A stretch of DNA of 64,000 bases from an uncultured delta proteobacterium (GTDB taxonomy: Bacteria > Desulfobacterota > Desulfobulbia > Desulfobulbales > Desulfocapsaceae). The position numbers and the translations under genes were made by a program. The notes beneath the pieces were generated by a model that searched no databases, was not told the DNA's origin, and saw only the letters and a list, made by a program, of their open reading frames with translations. Every line of letters starts with the position of its first letter. Positions within the stretch are counted from its first letter, which is position 1. The stretch lies in assembly GCA_903901335.1 (NCBI GenBank), contig CAIUQR010000061.1, positions 1-64,000 on the forward strand, read 5' to 3'. Below are positions 1-9,299 of this stretch, piece after piece.

Positions 1-183
1 AAGTCGTGGTATCATATTAAGAGGGCTCTGGAGACACTCCAGGTTACAGAATTTTTTGATTTAAAATATCGTGTGCTCATGCGCAACGAGGTGACTGAAG
101 AAGTAGTAAACATCCTTAAATCATTGAAGATAAAGCCACCGGCGCGGGTCATCCACATGTCCGAACTGGTTCAAAATCCGTAG
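1..183 (+). pseudogene. C-terminal end of a probable transposase (IS1634/IS4-like), cut by the window edge
   Basis: Frame 1 is open from the first base to a TAG at 181-183 and encodes 60 residues, starting KSWYHIKRAL and ending SELVQNP. The pattern of a Trp, a helix with a paired Leu, a short strand around 'RVLMRNEVTEE', and a helix ending 'LKSLKIKPPARV' resembles the C-terminus of IS1634/IS4-type DDE transposases. No catalytic residue lies in the visible part. Whether the gene is intact upstream cannot be seen. The 196 bases between this stop and the next gene contain no other ORF, and I could not identify an insertion-sequence terminus in them. The family call is by resemblance only. Confidence 0.4.
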
Positions 184-379
184 TAACACGACTAAAATCG
201 CGGCCCGGCGCAAACCCAGTGCCAGCAAGGGTTTCAGCCGATTTACAAACTTACTGCCCGCAAACGCAAGTAGAACAGAGAGAGGATCAAACAAGCCAGG
301 ACAGGTTCAATCGGAACCTTTGTCTTTGAGAGAGTTACTGAGAGGTGGCAAACTGCCGATAATGAAAATATTTTTTCTA

Positions 380-1321
380 TCAGATACGGACCGTCAGAGA
401 ATCAAGATTCTTTTTCAGTTCCGCATAGTTTGGGCTTTCGTAGACCAGTTTTCTGAGATTTGAGCTCCCAGAGATCAGCTTGAAATACCGGCCAATGTGA
501 TTTTTTATAGAACCGAGCAGACGATCTGTCGGGAACTGGCAGTGTTCGATAAGCTCCAGGTGTCGATGTACTCCCCGCAGCAGTGATTGCAGATCCTCCG
601 GTCTTCCGTATTCCTTGAAGACCCAGGGGTTGCCGAGGGCGCCTCTGCCTATCATTACCCCATTACAACCTGTCTGCTTCATCATCAAAATGCCATCCTG
701 ATACGTCTGGATATCCCCGTTCCCGATGACGGGAATGGAAACTGCCTCTTTAACCTGGGAGATACCCTGCCAGTCGGCCTTTCCGGTAAATCCTTGAGCC
801 CATGTCCGCCCATGGACAATAATGGCTGAAGCCCCGGCGCCTTCCGCCATCCGTGCAAATGATGCGGCAGTCAACTGGGAAGAATCGATTCCTGAGCGGA
901 TTTTTACCGTGACAGGCAAAGCACTTTGTTTCCGTACACACTCGATGATCTTGCCTGCAAGTACAGGATTGCGCATAAGGGCGGCGCCTGCGCCGCGCTT
1001 GGTCACCTTGGGAACGGGGCAGCCCATATTGATATCAATACAGTCAGGCCGGAATCGGGCCAAAATTGCCGCCGCCTTGCCCATAATCTCAGGATCTGCT
1101 CCGAACAGCTGAAAAGATACCGGATGTTCCTTGGGATCTGATACCAGCATTGCCAGGGTTTTTTGTTGACCATAGACGAGGCCATGGCAGCTGATCATCT
1201 CGGAAACGCATAACCCAGCGCCATATTCACGACAGAGCAAACGGAACGGGAGATCGGTGTATCCGGCAAGAGGTGCCAGTAAGAATGGTGGATCAACTGG
1301 AATATCGGCAATGCGCAGCAT
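380..1321 (-). CDS. dusB: tRNA-dihydrouridine synthase (DusB/NifR3 family)
   Basis: This 313-residue protein is an FMN-dependent enzyme reducing uridines to dihydrouridine in the tRNA D-loop, using NAD(P)H. The N-terminus has the 'LAPLAGYTDLPFR' strand of the TIM barrel. The conserved catalytic cysteine lies in 'DINMGCPVPKVTKRGAG' at about residue 101. The phosphate-binding segment 'GNGDI' and the 'GVMIGRGALGNPWVF' motif follow, with a helical C-terminal domain. Length and motif order match DusB. The ATG at 1321 is immediately before the first barrel strand, so the start is well placed. It is the last gene of a minus-strand run, 146 bases downstream of lptE. Confidence 0.93.
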   Translation of the reverse strand: MLRIADIPVDPPFLLAPLAGYTDLPFRLLCREYGAGLCVSEMISCHGLVYGQQKTLAMLVSDPKEHPVSFQLFGADPEIMGKAAAILARFRPDCIDINMGCPVPKVTKRGAGAALMRNPVLAGKIIECVRKQSALPVTVKIRSGIDSSQLTAASFARMAEGAGASAIIVHGRTWAQGFTGKADWQGISQVKEAVSIPVIGNGDIQTYQDGILMMKQTGCNGVMIGRGALGNPWVFKEYGRPEDLQSLLRGVHRHLELIEHCQFPTDRLLGSIKNHIGRYFKLISGSSNLRKLVYESPNYAELKKNLDSLTVRI

Positions 1322-1467
1322 GATTTTTCAATGATTGGCAGCCGAATTTCGCCTGAAGATAATTAAGATCCTGAGGATCGGGGATAAGGGGGATGGTCGA
1401 ATGACACAACGGAAAATACAATCGGCCGTCCAGAGGGCATGCCGGCCGGTTTCTGACTAACGGGGGA

Positions 1468-1992
1468 TTAAGGGTGTTGCAATTCGTTGAGTGTTTTCAT
1501 ATAGATCTTTTCGGAGAGGTCATCAATGATTCTTTCCAGCGCTTTGTATTCATTATCTTTTGTAATGGCGATGCTGGTGTTGATCAGATACGATTCCGAG
1601 AAAGACTGGCCGGGAACCTCCACCAGAACCTTCCCGGTCTTTAAGTTTTTGAGAATATAACGGACATTCAATCGTACCTTGACTTCCGTGGTGATATTGT
1701 TGACCCCGTATGAAAGACTTGGAATATCAATTGAGAGTATCTCCCCTGCAAGAATCAGATCAGCCCCTTCTTGCCCTTTTTTAATAGTTATATGATTACT
1801 TTTTTGGTACCACTTAACAAGAGACTGGTAGACCATATTGTCCAAACGAAGTTCGTTTGTTTTGTTTTTCCAGGTTGTTATATAGACAGATACCTCAGGT
1901 CCCGTATAGACATAGGGGTTATGATACCCACAAGAAACGGGTAGAAAAAAAAGCAGAATTAAAAGGGGTAAAGAGCGGTTGAATGATTTCAA
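1468..1992 (-). CDS. lptE: LPS-assembly lipoprotein LptE family
   Basis: The product is a 174-residue lipoprotein. Residues 1-20 are a lipoprotein signal peptide ending in a 'PVSC' lipobox, followed directly by 'GYH', the usual start of mature LptE/RlpB proteins. The segment 'VSVYITTWKNKTNE' and the later beta-rich region with 'LILAGEILSI' fit the LptE fold, which plugs the LptD barrel and helps deliver LPS to the outer leaflet. The start appears to be TTG at 1992, since no in-frame ATG precedes the signal peptide. It lies 92 bases downstream of leuS, an association common in proteobacteria (leuS-lptE). Sequence conservation in the family is low, so the call relies on signal, length and context. 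Confidence 0.8.
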   Translation of the reverse strand: MKSFNRSLPLLILLFFLPVSCGYHNPYVYTGPEVSVYITTWKNKTNELRLDNMVYQSLVKWYQKSNHITIKKGQEGADLILAGEILSIDIPSLSYGVNNITTEVKVRLNVRYILKNLKTGKVLVEVPGQSFSESYLINTSIAITKDNEYKALERIIDDLSEKIYMKTLNELQHP

Positions 1993-2084
1993 TGCAGGTC
2001 TCTGATAGAGTAAAGTTATTCGAATGGATGAGATTACTCGACATGCAGTCCCGGGAAATGAATACCCAGGATTGCATATTAGTA

Positions 2085-4577
2085 TTAAACAACAATATTC
2101 ACAAGTTTCTTCTTGACGACGATAGTTTTTCTGATCGGTTTCGCTCCGATATATTTAATAATATTTTCATCATGCAAGGATTGATCTATAAGAATTTCGT
2201 CCTGGATGTCTGCGGGAACCTGCAGGCGGGATCGCACCTTGCCGTTGACTTGAATGACAATGGTCAGCATGTCTTCTTTGGCTGCGTCTTCATCAAACGA
2301 TGGCCATTTTTCTTGCTCGACAGAGCGGATATTTCCACAATACTCCCACATTTCCGCACAGAAATGGGGGACCATTGGTGAGAGAAGAAGGATGATGGTA
2401 TTTATTGCCTCACGGATTATTGCTGCTTCAGTATTTTCTTTTTGTCTGTTCTCATTCGCGGAGGAAAGGGTGTTGAATAATTCCATGATGGAGCTGATTG
2501 CCGTATTGAAATGGAAATTGTTTTCAATATTCTGGGTGACTTTTCTGATAGTCTGGTGGGTTTTCCTGTGCAGAATCCGGCCGGTATCAGTTAAAACTGC
2601 CGGCATTCCGCCGGCTGCAAGGATTATTTCCTTATTGTGTACGATATAGCGGTAAACACGGTTTAAAAAACGGTACGCTCCGTCGACACCTTGAGAACTC
2701 CATTCAAGGTCCTTTTCCGGTGGGGCGGCAAAGAGACTGAAGAGGCGGACCGTGTCTGCCCCATAGGCATTGATCAGGTCATTCGGGTCGACGACATTGC
2801 CTTTTGACTTTGACATCTTCGCCCCGTCTTTGATGACCATCCCCTGGGTCAGCAGATTGGTAAAAGGTTCGTCGATATCCAGGTAACCGAGATCCCTAAG
2901 AACCTTGGTGAAGAAGCGGGAATAGAGAAGGTGCAGAATTGCATGCTCGACACCGCCGATATACTGGTCGACAGGCAGCCACTGAGAAGCTTTTTCCCTG
3001 TCAAGAGGAGCTTCTGTATGGCGGGGACATGTAAATCTGGCGAAATACCAGGAGGATTCAACAAACGTATCCATGGTGTCGGTTTCACGCCGGGCGGCAC
3101 CGCCGCAGGAAGGGCAGGTGGTTGCCAGGAATGATTCTCTTTTTTCCAGAGGAGCACATTCGTTCTGGCCGGACTCAGAATCTTCGGGCAAGATGACCGG
3201 CAGTAGATCAGGAGGAACCGACTGTACTCCGCAGGTGTCACAGTAAATCATTGGAATAGGGGCGCCCCAGTAGCGTTGTCTGGATATTCCCCAGTCTCTC
3301 AGCCTGTAGGTAATGTGTGCCGCACCGAATCCCTGTTGTTCCGCATGCTTGATAATGGTCTTCTGGGCCGGTTCGGATGCCAGGGAAGTGAAGGGGCCGG
3401 AGTTGATCAAGACACCGGGGACTGTTGAGGCTTCCGTCATTGTATCGGCTAGCAGCGTTTCGCCCTCCGGAATGACGACCGGACAAATATCCAGGGCATA
3501 TTTTCTGGCAAATTCAAAGTCCCGTTGATCATGGGCAGGAACGGCCATGACCGCACCGGTGCCATATTCCATCAGGACGAAATTGGCGATATAGATGGGA
3601 ATATGTTTATTATTAAAAGGGTTGATACAGTAACGGCCGGTGAAAATACCTTCCTTCTCAACTTCGACTTCCAGGATATGCCGTTGCTTTTGGTGGATAA
3701 TACGGGTGGCGAAGTCCTTGACTTCGTTTTCTCTGTCGGTGCCGGCGACCAAGGTGTCAATCAGGGGATGCTCCGGGGCGATGGACAGGAAGGTTACGCC
3801 GAAAACAGTATCAGGGCGGGTAGTAAATATGGAGATATTTCCCTCCATCCCGACGATTTTGAAATTGCAGGCAAGTCCGGTGGATTTACCGATCCAGTTG
3901 CGCTGCATTGTCCGGACTTTTTCCGGCCAACCGGTCAATTTTTCGAGATCGGTGAGCAGTTCCTCGGCGTAATCTGTAATTTTTAAAAACCAGCCATGCA
4001 TTTTCCGTGGTACAACCGGTTCACTGCAACGCCAGCAGACGCCATCTTCGACTTGTTCGTTGGCGAGAACTGTGAGGCATGAGTTACACCAGTTAACGGT
4101 GGTCGCTTTTCTGTAAGCCATCCCTTTTTCATACATCTTCAAAAAAAGCAATTGCTCCCATGCATAGTATTTTACATTGCAGGTGGCGATCTCCCGGCCC
4201 CAATCATATGACAGCCCAAGTCGACGGAGCTGGTTACGCATATAATTGATGTTATCATAGGTCCATCTGGCCGGATGGGTATTATTCTTCAATGCTGCAT
4301 TTTCTGCCGGAAGCCCGAAGGCATCCCATCCCATGGGATGAAGGACGTTAAAGCCTCGAAGCCGTTTGTATCGCGCGATCACATCCCCGATCGAGTAATT
4401 GCGGACATGACCCATATGAATTCGTCCTGAAGGATACGGAAACATTTCCAGGACGTAATATTTTTCTTTGTCGTTCTCTTCGCTAACACTATAGATGTTT
4501 CGATCAAGCCAGTGACTTTGCCATCTGGCTTCTATAGACTTGAAATCATATTTATCATTGGTGGTTTTGCCGCTCAT
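2085..4577 (-). CDS. leuS: Leucyl-tRNA synthetase
   Basis: This 830-residue class I aminoacyl-tRNA synthetase charges tRNA-Leu. The nucleotide-binding HIGH-type motif is 'HMGH' at residues 54-57, and the KMSKS loop is at 587-591 ('AKMSKSKGN'). Between them sit the zinc-ribbon-like cysteines ('CNSCLTVLANEQVEDGVCWRC') and the CP1 editing domain with the 'TTRPDTVFG' threonine-rich motif. The C-terminus carries the anticodon-binding helices and the 'VQVNGK'-type terminal domain ('VIQVNGKVR'). Length is typical for bacterial LeuRS of about 820-870 residues. The ATG at 4577 has a GAGG about eight bases upstream. Confidence 0.97.
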   Translation of the reverse strand: MSGKTTNDKYDFKSIEARWQSHWLDRNIYSVSEENDKEKYYVLEMFPYPSGRIHMGHVRNYSIGDVIARYKRLRGFNVLHPMGWDAFGLPAENAALKNNTHPARWTYDNINYMRNQLRRLGLSYDWGREIATCNVKYYAWEQLLFLKMYEKGMAYRKATTVNWCNSCLTVLANEQVEDGVCWRCSEPVVPRKMHGWFLKITDYAEELLTDLEKLTGWPEKVRTMQRNWIGKSTGLACNFKIVGMEGNISIFTTRPDTVFGVTFLSIAPEHPLIDTLVAGTDRENEVKDFATRIIHQKQRHILEVEVEKEGIFTGRYCINPFNNKHIPIYIANFVLMEYGTGAVMAVPAHDQRDFEFARKYALDICPVVIPEGETLLADTMTEASTVPGVLINSGPFTSLASEPAQKTIIKHAEQQGFGAAHITYRLRDWGISRQRYWGAPIPMIYCDTCGVQSVPPDLLPVILPEDSESGQNECAPLEKRESFLATTCPSCGGAARRETDTMDTFVESSWYFARFTCPRHTEAPLDREKASQWLPVDQYIGGVEHAILHLLYSRFFTKVLRDLGYLDIDEPFTNLLTQGMVIKDGAKMSKSKGNVVDPNDLINAYGADTVRLFSLFAAPPEKDLEWSSQGVDGAYRFLNRVYRYIVHNKEIILAAGGMPAVLTDTGRILHRKTHQTIRKVTQNIENNFHFNTAISSIMELFNTLSSANENRQKENTEAAIIREAINTIILLLSPMVPHFCAEMWEYCGNIRSVEQEKWPSFDEDAAKEDMLTIVIQVNGKVRSRLQVPADIQDEILIDQSLHDENIIKYIGAKPIRKTIVVKKKLVNIVV

Positions 4578-4591
4578 GCTGAATGCCTCTG

Positions 4592-4630
4592 TGAAAAAGA
4601 AATCGGCCTTTGGGGAAAGATGGCCGATTT
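4592..4630 (-). terminator. Rho-independent terminator downstream of dnaB
   Basis: A perfect 9-bp inverted repeat (4600-4608 and 4622-4630, AAATCGGCC/GGCCGATTT) has a 13-base loop. Read on the minus strand it is followed by TCTTTTTC. It lies after the dnaB stop and before leuS, so it should separate dnaB transcription from leuS-lptE-dusB, at least partly. Confidence 0.75.
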
Positions 4631-4669
4631 CGTATCGGTTGTTTCAATAATGCAGTTATTGATCAATTA

Positions 4670-6049
4670 TTATCTGTCCGGTTCATCATAGGTGCTCATG
4701 TTTTCAAACATAGTGAATTCTTTCAAGAATGTCAACTTGACGCTCCCAGTCGGGCCATTTCTCTGTTTACCGATAATAATCTCGGCAGTTCCTCGTTCCG
4801 GGTTATCTTCCGATTTGTTATACACCTCGTCCCGATAGATAAAACAGATGACATCGGCGTCCTGTTCGATGGCCCCGGATTCGCGCAGATCGGACATCAT
4901 GGGACGCTTGTCTGTCCTACTTTCAAGCCCCCGATTCAATTGGGAAAGTGCAAGAATTGGGACCTTATGTTCTTTGGCAAGGGCCTTCAGGGAGCGGGAG
5001 ATTTCGCTGATTTCCTGGGTCCGGTTTTCAATAGGACCTCGTCCCCGCATGAGTTGCAGGTAATCGACCAGGATCATGCCGATGTCGTATTGGGACGCGA
5101 GTCTTCTGATTTTTGCCCGCATTTCCAGAACGGAAATGGCAGGAGTGTCGTCAATGTAAATGGGGGCATTGGAAAGCATTCCGACAGCGCGGGTCAATTT
5201 TGGCCAGTCGTCCGCGTGTAACTTGCCGGTTCGGATACGATGAGAATCAATCCTGCCGACAGAGCTGAGCAGGCGCATAGCCAGTTGCTCTTTTGACATC
5301 TCAAGGCTGAAGATGCCGACTCCGATTTTTTCAACGAGGGCAGCGTGCTGGGCAATATTCATTGCCAAGGCGGTTTTCCCCATGGAGGGTCTGCCGGCGA
5401 GAATTATCAGATCCGACGGTTGCAATCCGGCAGTCATTTTATCGATCTCAAAATATCCTGTTGGTACTCCGGTGATAAGCTCCTGCCGTTTGAATAATTT
5501 TTCAACTGTATCGAAGGCGGATGGAATAATATTTTTGAGCGATACAAAGCTTTGTCCGCCTGTGCGACCGGCTATCTGAAAAATAGCCTGTTCGGCTTCG
5601 TCGACAAGGATGTCTATATCCCCTTGCTCATCATAACATCTGGTTGCAATTTCGGTGTTGACGTGGATGAGATTCCTGAGGATTGCCTTTTGGCGAATGA
5701 TCCTTGCATAGGAAGCGATATTGACAGTAACCGGGACAATTGAGGTCAAAGTAGCCAGATAAGAGGGCCCACCGATTTCATCGAGCTGGTTTTTATCCTT
5801 GAGCAGATTGGTTAGAGTTATGAGATCCTGAGGCTCGTTTTTTTCGAAAAGATCTATCATGGCCTCGAAGATTAACTTGTGACAATTTCTGTAAAAATCG
5901 GACGGTTCCAGGATCTCGAGAACGGCGCTTAATGACTTGTCTTTTAAAAGAATTGAGCCAAGTACCGATTGTTCCGCTTCCAGATTTTGAGGTGGGATCC
6001 TTGCGCCTGGAGCAGTGTGTTTCGTTGAGAACGGAGATGTATCTGTCAT
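4670..6049 (-). CDS. dnaB: Replicative DNA helicase DnaB
   Basis: This is the hexameric 5'-3' helicase of the replication fork, about 459 residues. The N-terminal DnaG-interacting domain begins 'PPQNLEAEQSVLGSILL'. The RecA-like domain has Walker A 'AGRPSMGKTA', Walker B 'IGMILVDYLQLM', the 'SRSLKALAKE' segment, and the arginine-rich 'LSQLNRGLESR' loop. The C-terminus has 'AEIIIGKQRNGPTG'. An upstream in-frame TTG at 6073 would add eight residues. The ATG at 6049 is preferred because CCAGGA lies just upstream and the family motif starts soon after. Gene order rpsF-rpsR-DUF2232-rplI-dnaB is common in Desulfobacterota. Confidence 0.97.
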   Translation of the reverse strand: MTDTSPFSTKHTAPGARIPPQNLEAEQSVLGSILLKDKSLSAVLEILEPSDFYRNCHKLIFEAMIDLFEKNEPQDLITLTNLLKDKNQLDEIGGPSYLATLTSIVPVTVNIASYARIIRQKAILRNLIHVNTEIATRCYDEQGDIDILVDEAEQAIFQIAGRTGGQSFVSLKNIIPSAFDTVEKLFKRQELITGVPTGYFEIDKMTAGLQPSDLIILAGRPSMGKTALAMNIAQHAALVEKIGVGIFSLEMSKEQLAMRLLSSVGRIDSHRIRTGKLHADDWPKLTRAVGMLSNAPIYIDDTPAISVLEMRAKIRRLASQYDIGMILVDYLQLMRGRGPIENRTQEISEISRSLKALAKEHKVPILALSQLNRGLESRTDKRPMMSDLRESGAIEQDADVICFIYRDEVYNKSEDNPERGTAEIIIGKQRNGPTGSVKLTFLKEFTMFENMSTYDEPDR

Positions 6050-6083
6050 TGTTCCTGGAGGGTAAATACACAATTAATCAAAC

Positions 6084-6124
6084 AAAAACACACCATTGAG
6101 AAAATGTCCCCATGGTGTGTTTTT
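6084..6124. terminator. Bidirectional-looking hairpin between rplI and dnaB
   Basis: A 13-bp inverted repeat (6084-6096 and 6112-6124, AAAAACACACCAT/ATGGTGTGTTTTT) encloses 15 bases. Both flanks give T runs when read outward. On the minus strand, where the neighbouring genes lie, it can terminate rplI transcription before dnaB. Confidence 0.7.
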
Positions 6125-6216
6125 ATGAAAATATCGGCTGCAGACGCGAACACCTGGTGTATCCGCTCTTTTCCTCTACTGAAAAACCTGATGAATGTCT
6201 GAAAATATGTGCCGAT

Positions 6217-6672
6217 CTATTCCCCTGAACTTCGGTTTGTCACTCTGACCATAATATTGGTGGTCAGATTAAAACCAACCTTGACGGGTATCGACGTTTC
6301 TCCAAGTGTTTTGATAGGCTCCGCCAGGAGGATCATTTTTTTATCCACTGAGATATTCAAGGAGGCTAACTTTTCACAGATATCAGAGGTAGTGACGGAG
6401 CCGAAAAGTCGCTCATCTTCACCGGCCAGTTGTTGGATTTCCAAGGTCACCCCAGCCAGCTTTTTGGATAATAGCTCTGCTTCCTGACGCTGGTGTTCAA
6501 TACGTGTCTCAATTGTGGCTCTATTGCGGGCGAGTATGGCAAGATTCTCAGGATCTGCAGTTACGGCTTTGCCTTGCGGTAAAAGATAATTTCGCCCATA
6601 GCCCGGTTTGACAGTGACAACATCACCTTCCTGCCCCAGGGTGTTTATTGTTTCTTTAAGAATGAGTTCCAT
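6217..6672 (-). CDS. rplI: 50S ribosomal protein L9
   Basis: The 151-residue protein has the L9 signature at its N-terminus: 'MELILKETINTLGQEGDVVTVKPGYGRNYLLPQGKA' condensed here to the visible pattern of GxxGD, then VxVKxGYxRNYLxPxxxA. A long connecting helix (about 40-75) and a C-terminal rRNA-binding domain follow. L9 binds 23S rRNA domain V at the base of the L1 stalk. It ends the rpsF-rpsR-DUF2232-rplI cluster, 80 bases after the DUF2232 gene, and has an AAGGAG just upstream of the ATG. Confidence 0.96.
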   Translation of the reverse strand: MELILKETINTLGQEGDVVTVKPGYGRNYLLPQGKAVTADPENLAILARNRATIETRIEHQRQEAELLSKKLAGVTLEIQQLAGEDERLFGSVTTSDICEKLASLNISVDKKMILLAEPIKTLGETSIPVKVGFNLTTNIMVRVTNRSSGE

Positions 6673-6752
6673 ATGTTAACTCCTTGTAGTATTTTCTACG
6701 GTGTAAATAATCCAATCAAATGGTGATCGGAGAGCTGTTCCATTTTTAGTGT

Positions 6753-7727
6753 TTATTTGCTTAATCGACGAAAATCCAGCCATATATCCGCCATCCCTAC
6801 AACCAGGAGGAGAAATGTTCCGGATGACTGGATTACAGCGATTGTATAAAGAGGCAAACGGAAGACGATGGGCATATTCCATTTGTCAAAAAAATATCCA
6901 AGTATTGCAACTCCCTGAAAAATATAAAATACCCCCACCAGAAGCAAGAGATTAATTCCCGTGAGCTGGATCGGTTGTAGAGGTATCAGGGCAAGCACTG
7001 CCGAAAAAATTGCCGCCCAAATCAGTCGTTCAGGTAATTTCCAATATTTATATTCCGGCCATGGAGATTTATTGCAAAATCGCAGTGCCAGACGGTTTCC
7101 AAGAACCATGGTCAACCAGATGGTAACGATAATAATATTACCTGCTATTGCGGGTAATATTACGGGGAAAATGGCCTTCGCCTGGTTGAGAAATTGATCA
7201 ATTAAAAGCAATTTCTCAACCGGGATGGAGTTATTCTGCCTATATACGTTTAACGAAGCATCCACTCCCTCTTGTACCGAATGAACCAAGGAGGAGTAGG
7301 AAAAAGCATTATCGGTGGCAATAAGTCCACCCCAGAAAACCAGCCAGCAAATCCCTAGACACAAAATCCCCTTCATGCCGGTAATCATTTGTTCTTCTGA
7401 TCTTCCTGCCGCATCGGCAATGACATATCCCGGTGGAAGCGCAGTCAGAGACAGAAGAATCAGAGGCAGAGATCGAAGAAACAAGCCAACCAGACAAGCG
7501 AGTATCACTCCCTGCAGTATTATTCTGTTTCCCAGTTTCCAGCCAAATCCATACAACAATAAAAAAACAACCAGCGGAACAAATCCATTCAACCAGCTTA
7601 ATAGAGGCCATTGCACGCCTGGCAGAATGAGAATCGAAGAAAGGAGGAAAACATATTGAAAAACTCTCATCCCTTCAGGTTTTCTCAGAACCTGCTCCAC
7701 TTCATCAACCCCTGATGTCTCTATCAA
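6753..7727 (-). CDS. DUF2232 (YybS-like) polytopic membrane protein
   Basis: The 324-residue protein is strongly hydrophobic, with about eight predicted membrane segments and short loops (for example '[13 protein letters not shown]', '[15 protein letters not shown]', '[15 protein letters not shown]', '[14 protein letters not shown]'). It belongs by content and position to the DUF2232/YybS family encoded between rpsR and rplI in many Firmicutes and Desulfobacterota. Its biochemical role is unknown. The start is probably the TTG at 7727, which overlaps the rpsR stop by four bases (TTGA), suggesting translational coupling. A later ATG at 7670 is possible. Confidence 0.8.
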   Translation of the reverse strand: MIETSGVDEVEQVLRKPEGMRVFQYVFLLSSILILPGVQWPLLSWLNGFVPLVVFLLLYGFGWKLGNRIILQGVILACLVGLFLRSLPLILLSLTALPPGYVIADAAGRSEEQMITGMKGILCLGICWLVFWGGLIATDNAFSYSSLVHSVQEGVDASLNVYRQNNSIPVEKLLLIDQFLNQAKAIFPVILPAIAGNIIIVTIWLTMVLGNRLALRFCNKSPWPEYKYWKLPERLIWAAIFSAVLALIPLQPIQLTGINLLLLVGVFYIFQGVAILGYFFDKWNMPIVFRLPLYTIAVIQSSGTFLLLVVGMADIWLDFRRLSK

Positions 7728-7969
7728 CCTTGGAGAGAACCGGAATAGGGAAGGAGAGCAATGTGACGGGCTCTCTTAATCGCTTCACAAAGTTGTCTTT
7801 GGTGCGTAGCGCAGGTTCCGACTATCCTCCGGGGAATGATTTTTCCCCGTTCTGAAACAAAACTGCGAAGAGTTTTTACATCTTTATAATCGATACTCTG
7901 CTCTTTATCTGAACAGAATCTGCAGACCTTTTTTCGTGAGAATAATTTCTTCTGTGGTCTTTGGGCCAT
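7724..7969 (-). CDS. rpsR: 30S ribosomal protein S18
   Basis: The 81-residue protein has the S18 pattern: a basic N-terminus ('[11 protein letters not shown]'), '[22 protein letters not shown]', and 'ISERGKI'-type segment here as '[23 protein letters not shown]', then '[13 protein letters not shown]'. The C-x2-C pair marks the zinc-containing C+ form. It dimerises with S6 on the 30S platform. It lies 41 bases after rpsF and overlaps the DUF2232 gene by four bases. Confidence 0.96.
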   Translation of the reverse strand: MAQRPQKKLFSRKKVCRFCSDKEQSIDYKDVKTLRSFVSERGKIIPRRIVGTCATHQRQLCEAIKRARHIALLPYSGSLQG

Positions 7970-8010
7970 TGTTTGTCTCCTGAATGTTGTACGTTGCCTT
8001 GAAACGTTGA

Positions 8011-8436
8011 TTAATCTTCAATGATATCAGAATCGTCATCGGATTCATCGTCGAGATCATCTTCCGGTTCGGTTTCGGAAGCCTGTTGTGCAGCAGCTTT
8101 ACGGGTAGCGAGTTCAGCGGTTGCAGTTTCTGCCTCTTCGGCGGTGATCGTATCTGATATCTTCACAGTCAGATAACGAAGAACGGAATCATCGATTCTG
8201 AATTTACGTTCAATCTCGGCTACGGCTTCAGGAGTTCCGGCAAAATCACAGAGTACATAATAGCCGAGGGTTTCTTTCTTGATCGGATAGGCAAGCTTTT
8301 TTATTCCCCATTTGTCTGATTCAATGATCAGACCGTTATCCGATTGAATAATTTTCGTTGTATTGTCGATGAGCGTGTTGACCTGATCCTCGCCTAATGT
8401 CGGGCGAAGGATATAGATCGTTTCATACCTGCGCAT
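8011..8436 (-). CDS. rpsF: 30S ribosomal protein S6 with acidic C-terminal tail
   Basis: The 141-residue protein has an S6 ferredoxin-like core: '[14 protein letters not shown]' at the start, '[22 protein letters not shown]' in the middle and '[18 protein letters not shown]' at the end of the core near residue 97. About 40 further residues follow: an Ala/Thr/Glu-rich linker and then a tail dominated by Asp and Glu, ending 'DDDSDIIED'. Such acidic tails are variable in S6, and E. coli S6 is glutamylated at its C-terminus. A strong GAGGAGG stands upstream of the ATG at 8436. First gene of the rpsF-rpsR-DUF2232-rplI set. Confidence 0.96.
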   Translation of the reverse strand: MRRYETIYILRPTLGEDQVNTLIDNTTKIIQSDNGLIIESDKWGIKKLAYPIKKETLGYYVLCDFAGTPEAVAEIERKFRIDDSVLRYLTVKISDTITAEEAETATAELATRKAAAQQASETEPEDDLDDESDDDSDIIED

Positions 8437-8483
8437 GTGTTCCTCCTCGTGGACTCATGTTTGTAGGATTGATCATCCATGGT

Positions 8484-8530
8484 TTGCGGCCCTCGCTTGC
8501 TTTGCTGTTCGGCAGAGAGCGAAGAGGTGT
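8484..8530 (-). promoter_or_regulatory. Candidate S6:S18-binding leader hairpin upstream of rpsF
   Basis: Read on the minus strand, CTTCGCT pairs with AGCGAGG (one G-T wobble), and the enclosed segment holds TGCCGAACAGCA, which can form a small inner hairpin with a CCG at its base. rpsF leaders in many bacteria carry an autoregulatory hairpin with a CCG bulge recognised by the S6:S18 dimer. The position, about 50 bases before rpsF, and the CCG are suggestive. I have not matched the full consensus. Confidence 0.3.
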
Positions 8531-8639
8531 GTGTTCCAAATTGAACAACAAAAAAAACAGCCGATCTGTATTGGTGCATCAAACTAACAGACCTGCCTGT
8601 CAAATGAACATTGAAGCTTACATATCTGTTATGAAATTG

Positions 8640-9032
8640 TCAATTTCTTTTTGGTTTTTCTTCGGCCTTGATCGCCAGCCACTGCTTTTTTAATGCCTCT
8701 TCATCATCAATCTGAACTCCTGCAAAAACATGGGGATGACGTCGAATCAATTTCTCATTTATGTTATCCAGCACATCAGTTATAGCGAAGGACGCATTCT
8801 CAGAATTGATTTCTGCTACCATCACCAGCAGGAACATCATATCCCCCGCCTCTTCGCAGAGGTTAGCTAGGTCATTGTTAGATATGGCCAGCATCAATTC
8901 ATCAAATTCTTCCTGTAAATATTTTGTTAATGAAGCGATAGTCTGTTTTTTGTCCCATGGACAGCCGTTTTTTCCTCGCAATTCTTTTACGATTTCTACG
9001 AGTTTCCGGAATGCCTGTTCCATATTTCGCAT
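8640..9032 (-). CDS. mazG: Single-domain MazG nucleotide pyrophosphohydrolase
   Basis: The 130-residue protein matches one MazG domain: 'GCPWDKKQT' at about 23-31, then the metal-binding helices 'LQEEFDELMLAI' (Glu41, Glu42, Glu45) and 'CEEAGDMMFLLVM' (Glu60, Glu61, Asp64), and a terminal 'KLIRRHPHVF' followed by a helix and a Lys-rich end. Members hydrolyse nucleoside triphosphates to monophosphates and pyrophosphate. E. coli MazG has two such domains in about 260 residues, so this is the short form. AAAGGAGG lies just upstream of the ATG at 9032. It is transcribed divergently from the AP2-like gene. Confidence 0.88.
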   Translation of the reverse strand: MRNMEQAFRKLVEIVKELRGKNGCPWDKKQTIASLTKYLQEEFDELMLAISNNDLANLCEEAGDMMFLLVMVAEINSENASFAITDVLDNINEKLIRRHPHVFAGVQIDDEEALKKQWLAIKAEEKPKRN

Positions 9033-9299
9033 AAAAAAACCTCCTTTGTTAGAAAAATTTGGAAATTATCTGAATATGTATTAGAGTTAGAGAGGTGAAT
9101 AAGACAAGATGTTTTTCGTGAGGAGTGAAGATGAAAAAATATATTGACATATATGACCTGACCAAATAAGTAGCATATGTTGGTTTTGTCAGTTCTAACC
9201 TGAAAGAAGTTGCAGGAGGTGGTGAGACAAGAAAACCGCAGTGGATTCCTTGTTGAGGAAGTAAGGGAAATTAAGATTAACCAGAATGAAGGATTGACG

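Noticed and set aside
1-379. Complete insertion sequence at the left edge
   Set aside because: Only a C-terminal fragment of a probable transposase is visible, and no terminal inverted repeat or target duplication can be established without the left flank.
9144-9172. TTGACA upstream of the AP2-like gene as a promoter
   Set aside because: The -35 is perfect but no acceptable -10 occurs at 16-18 bases, so it is not listed as a promoter.
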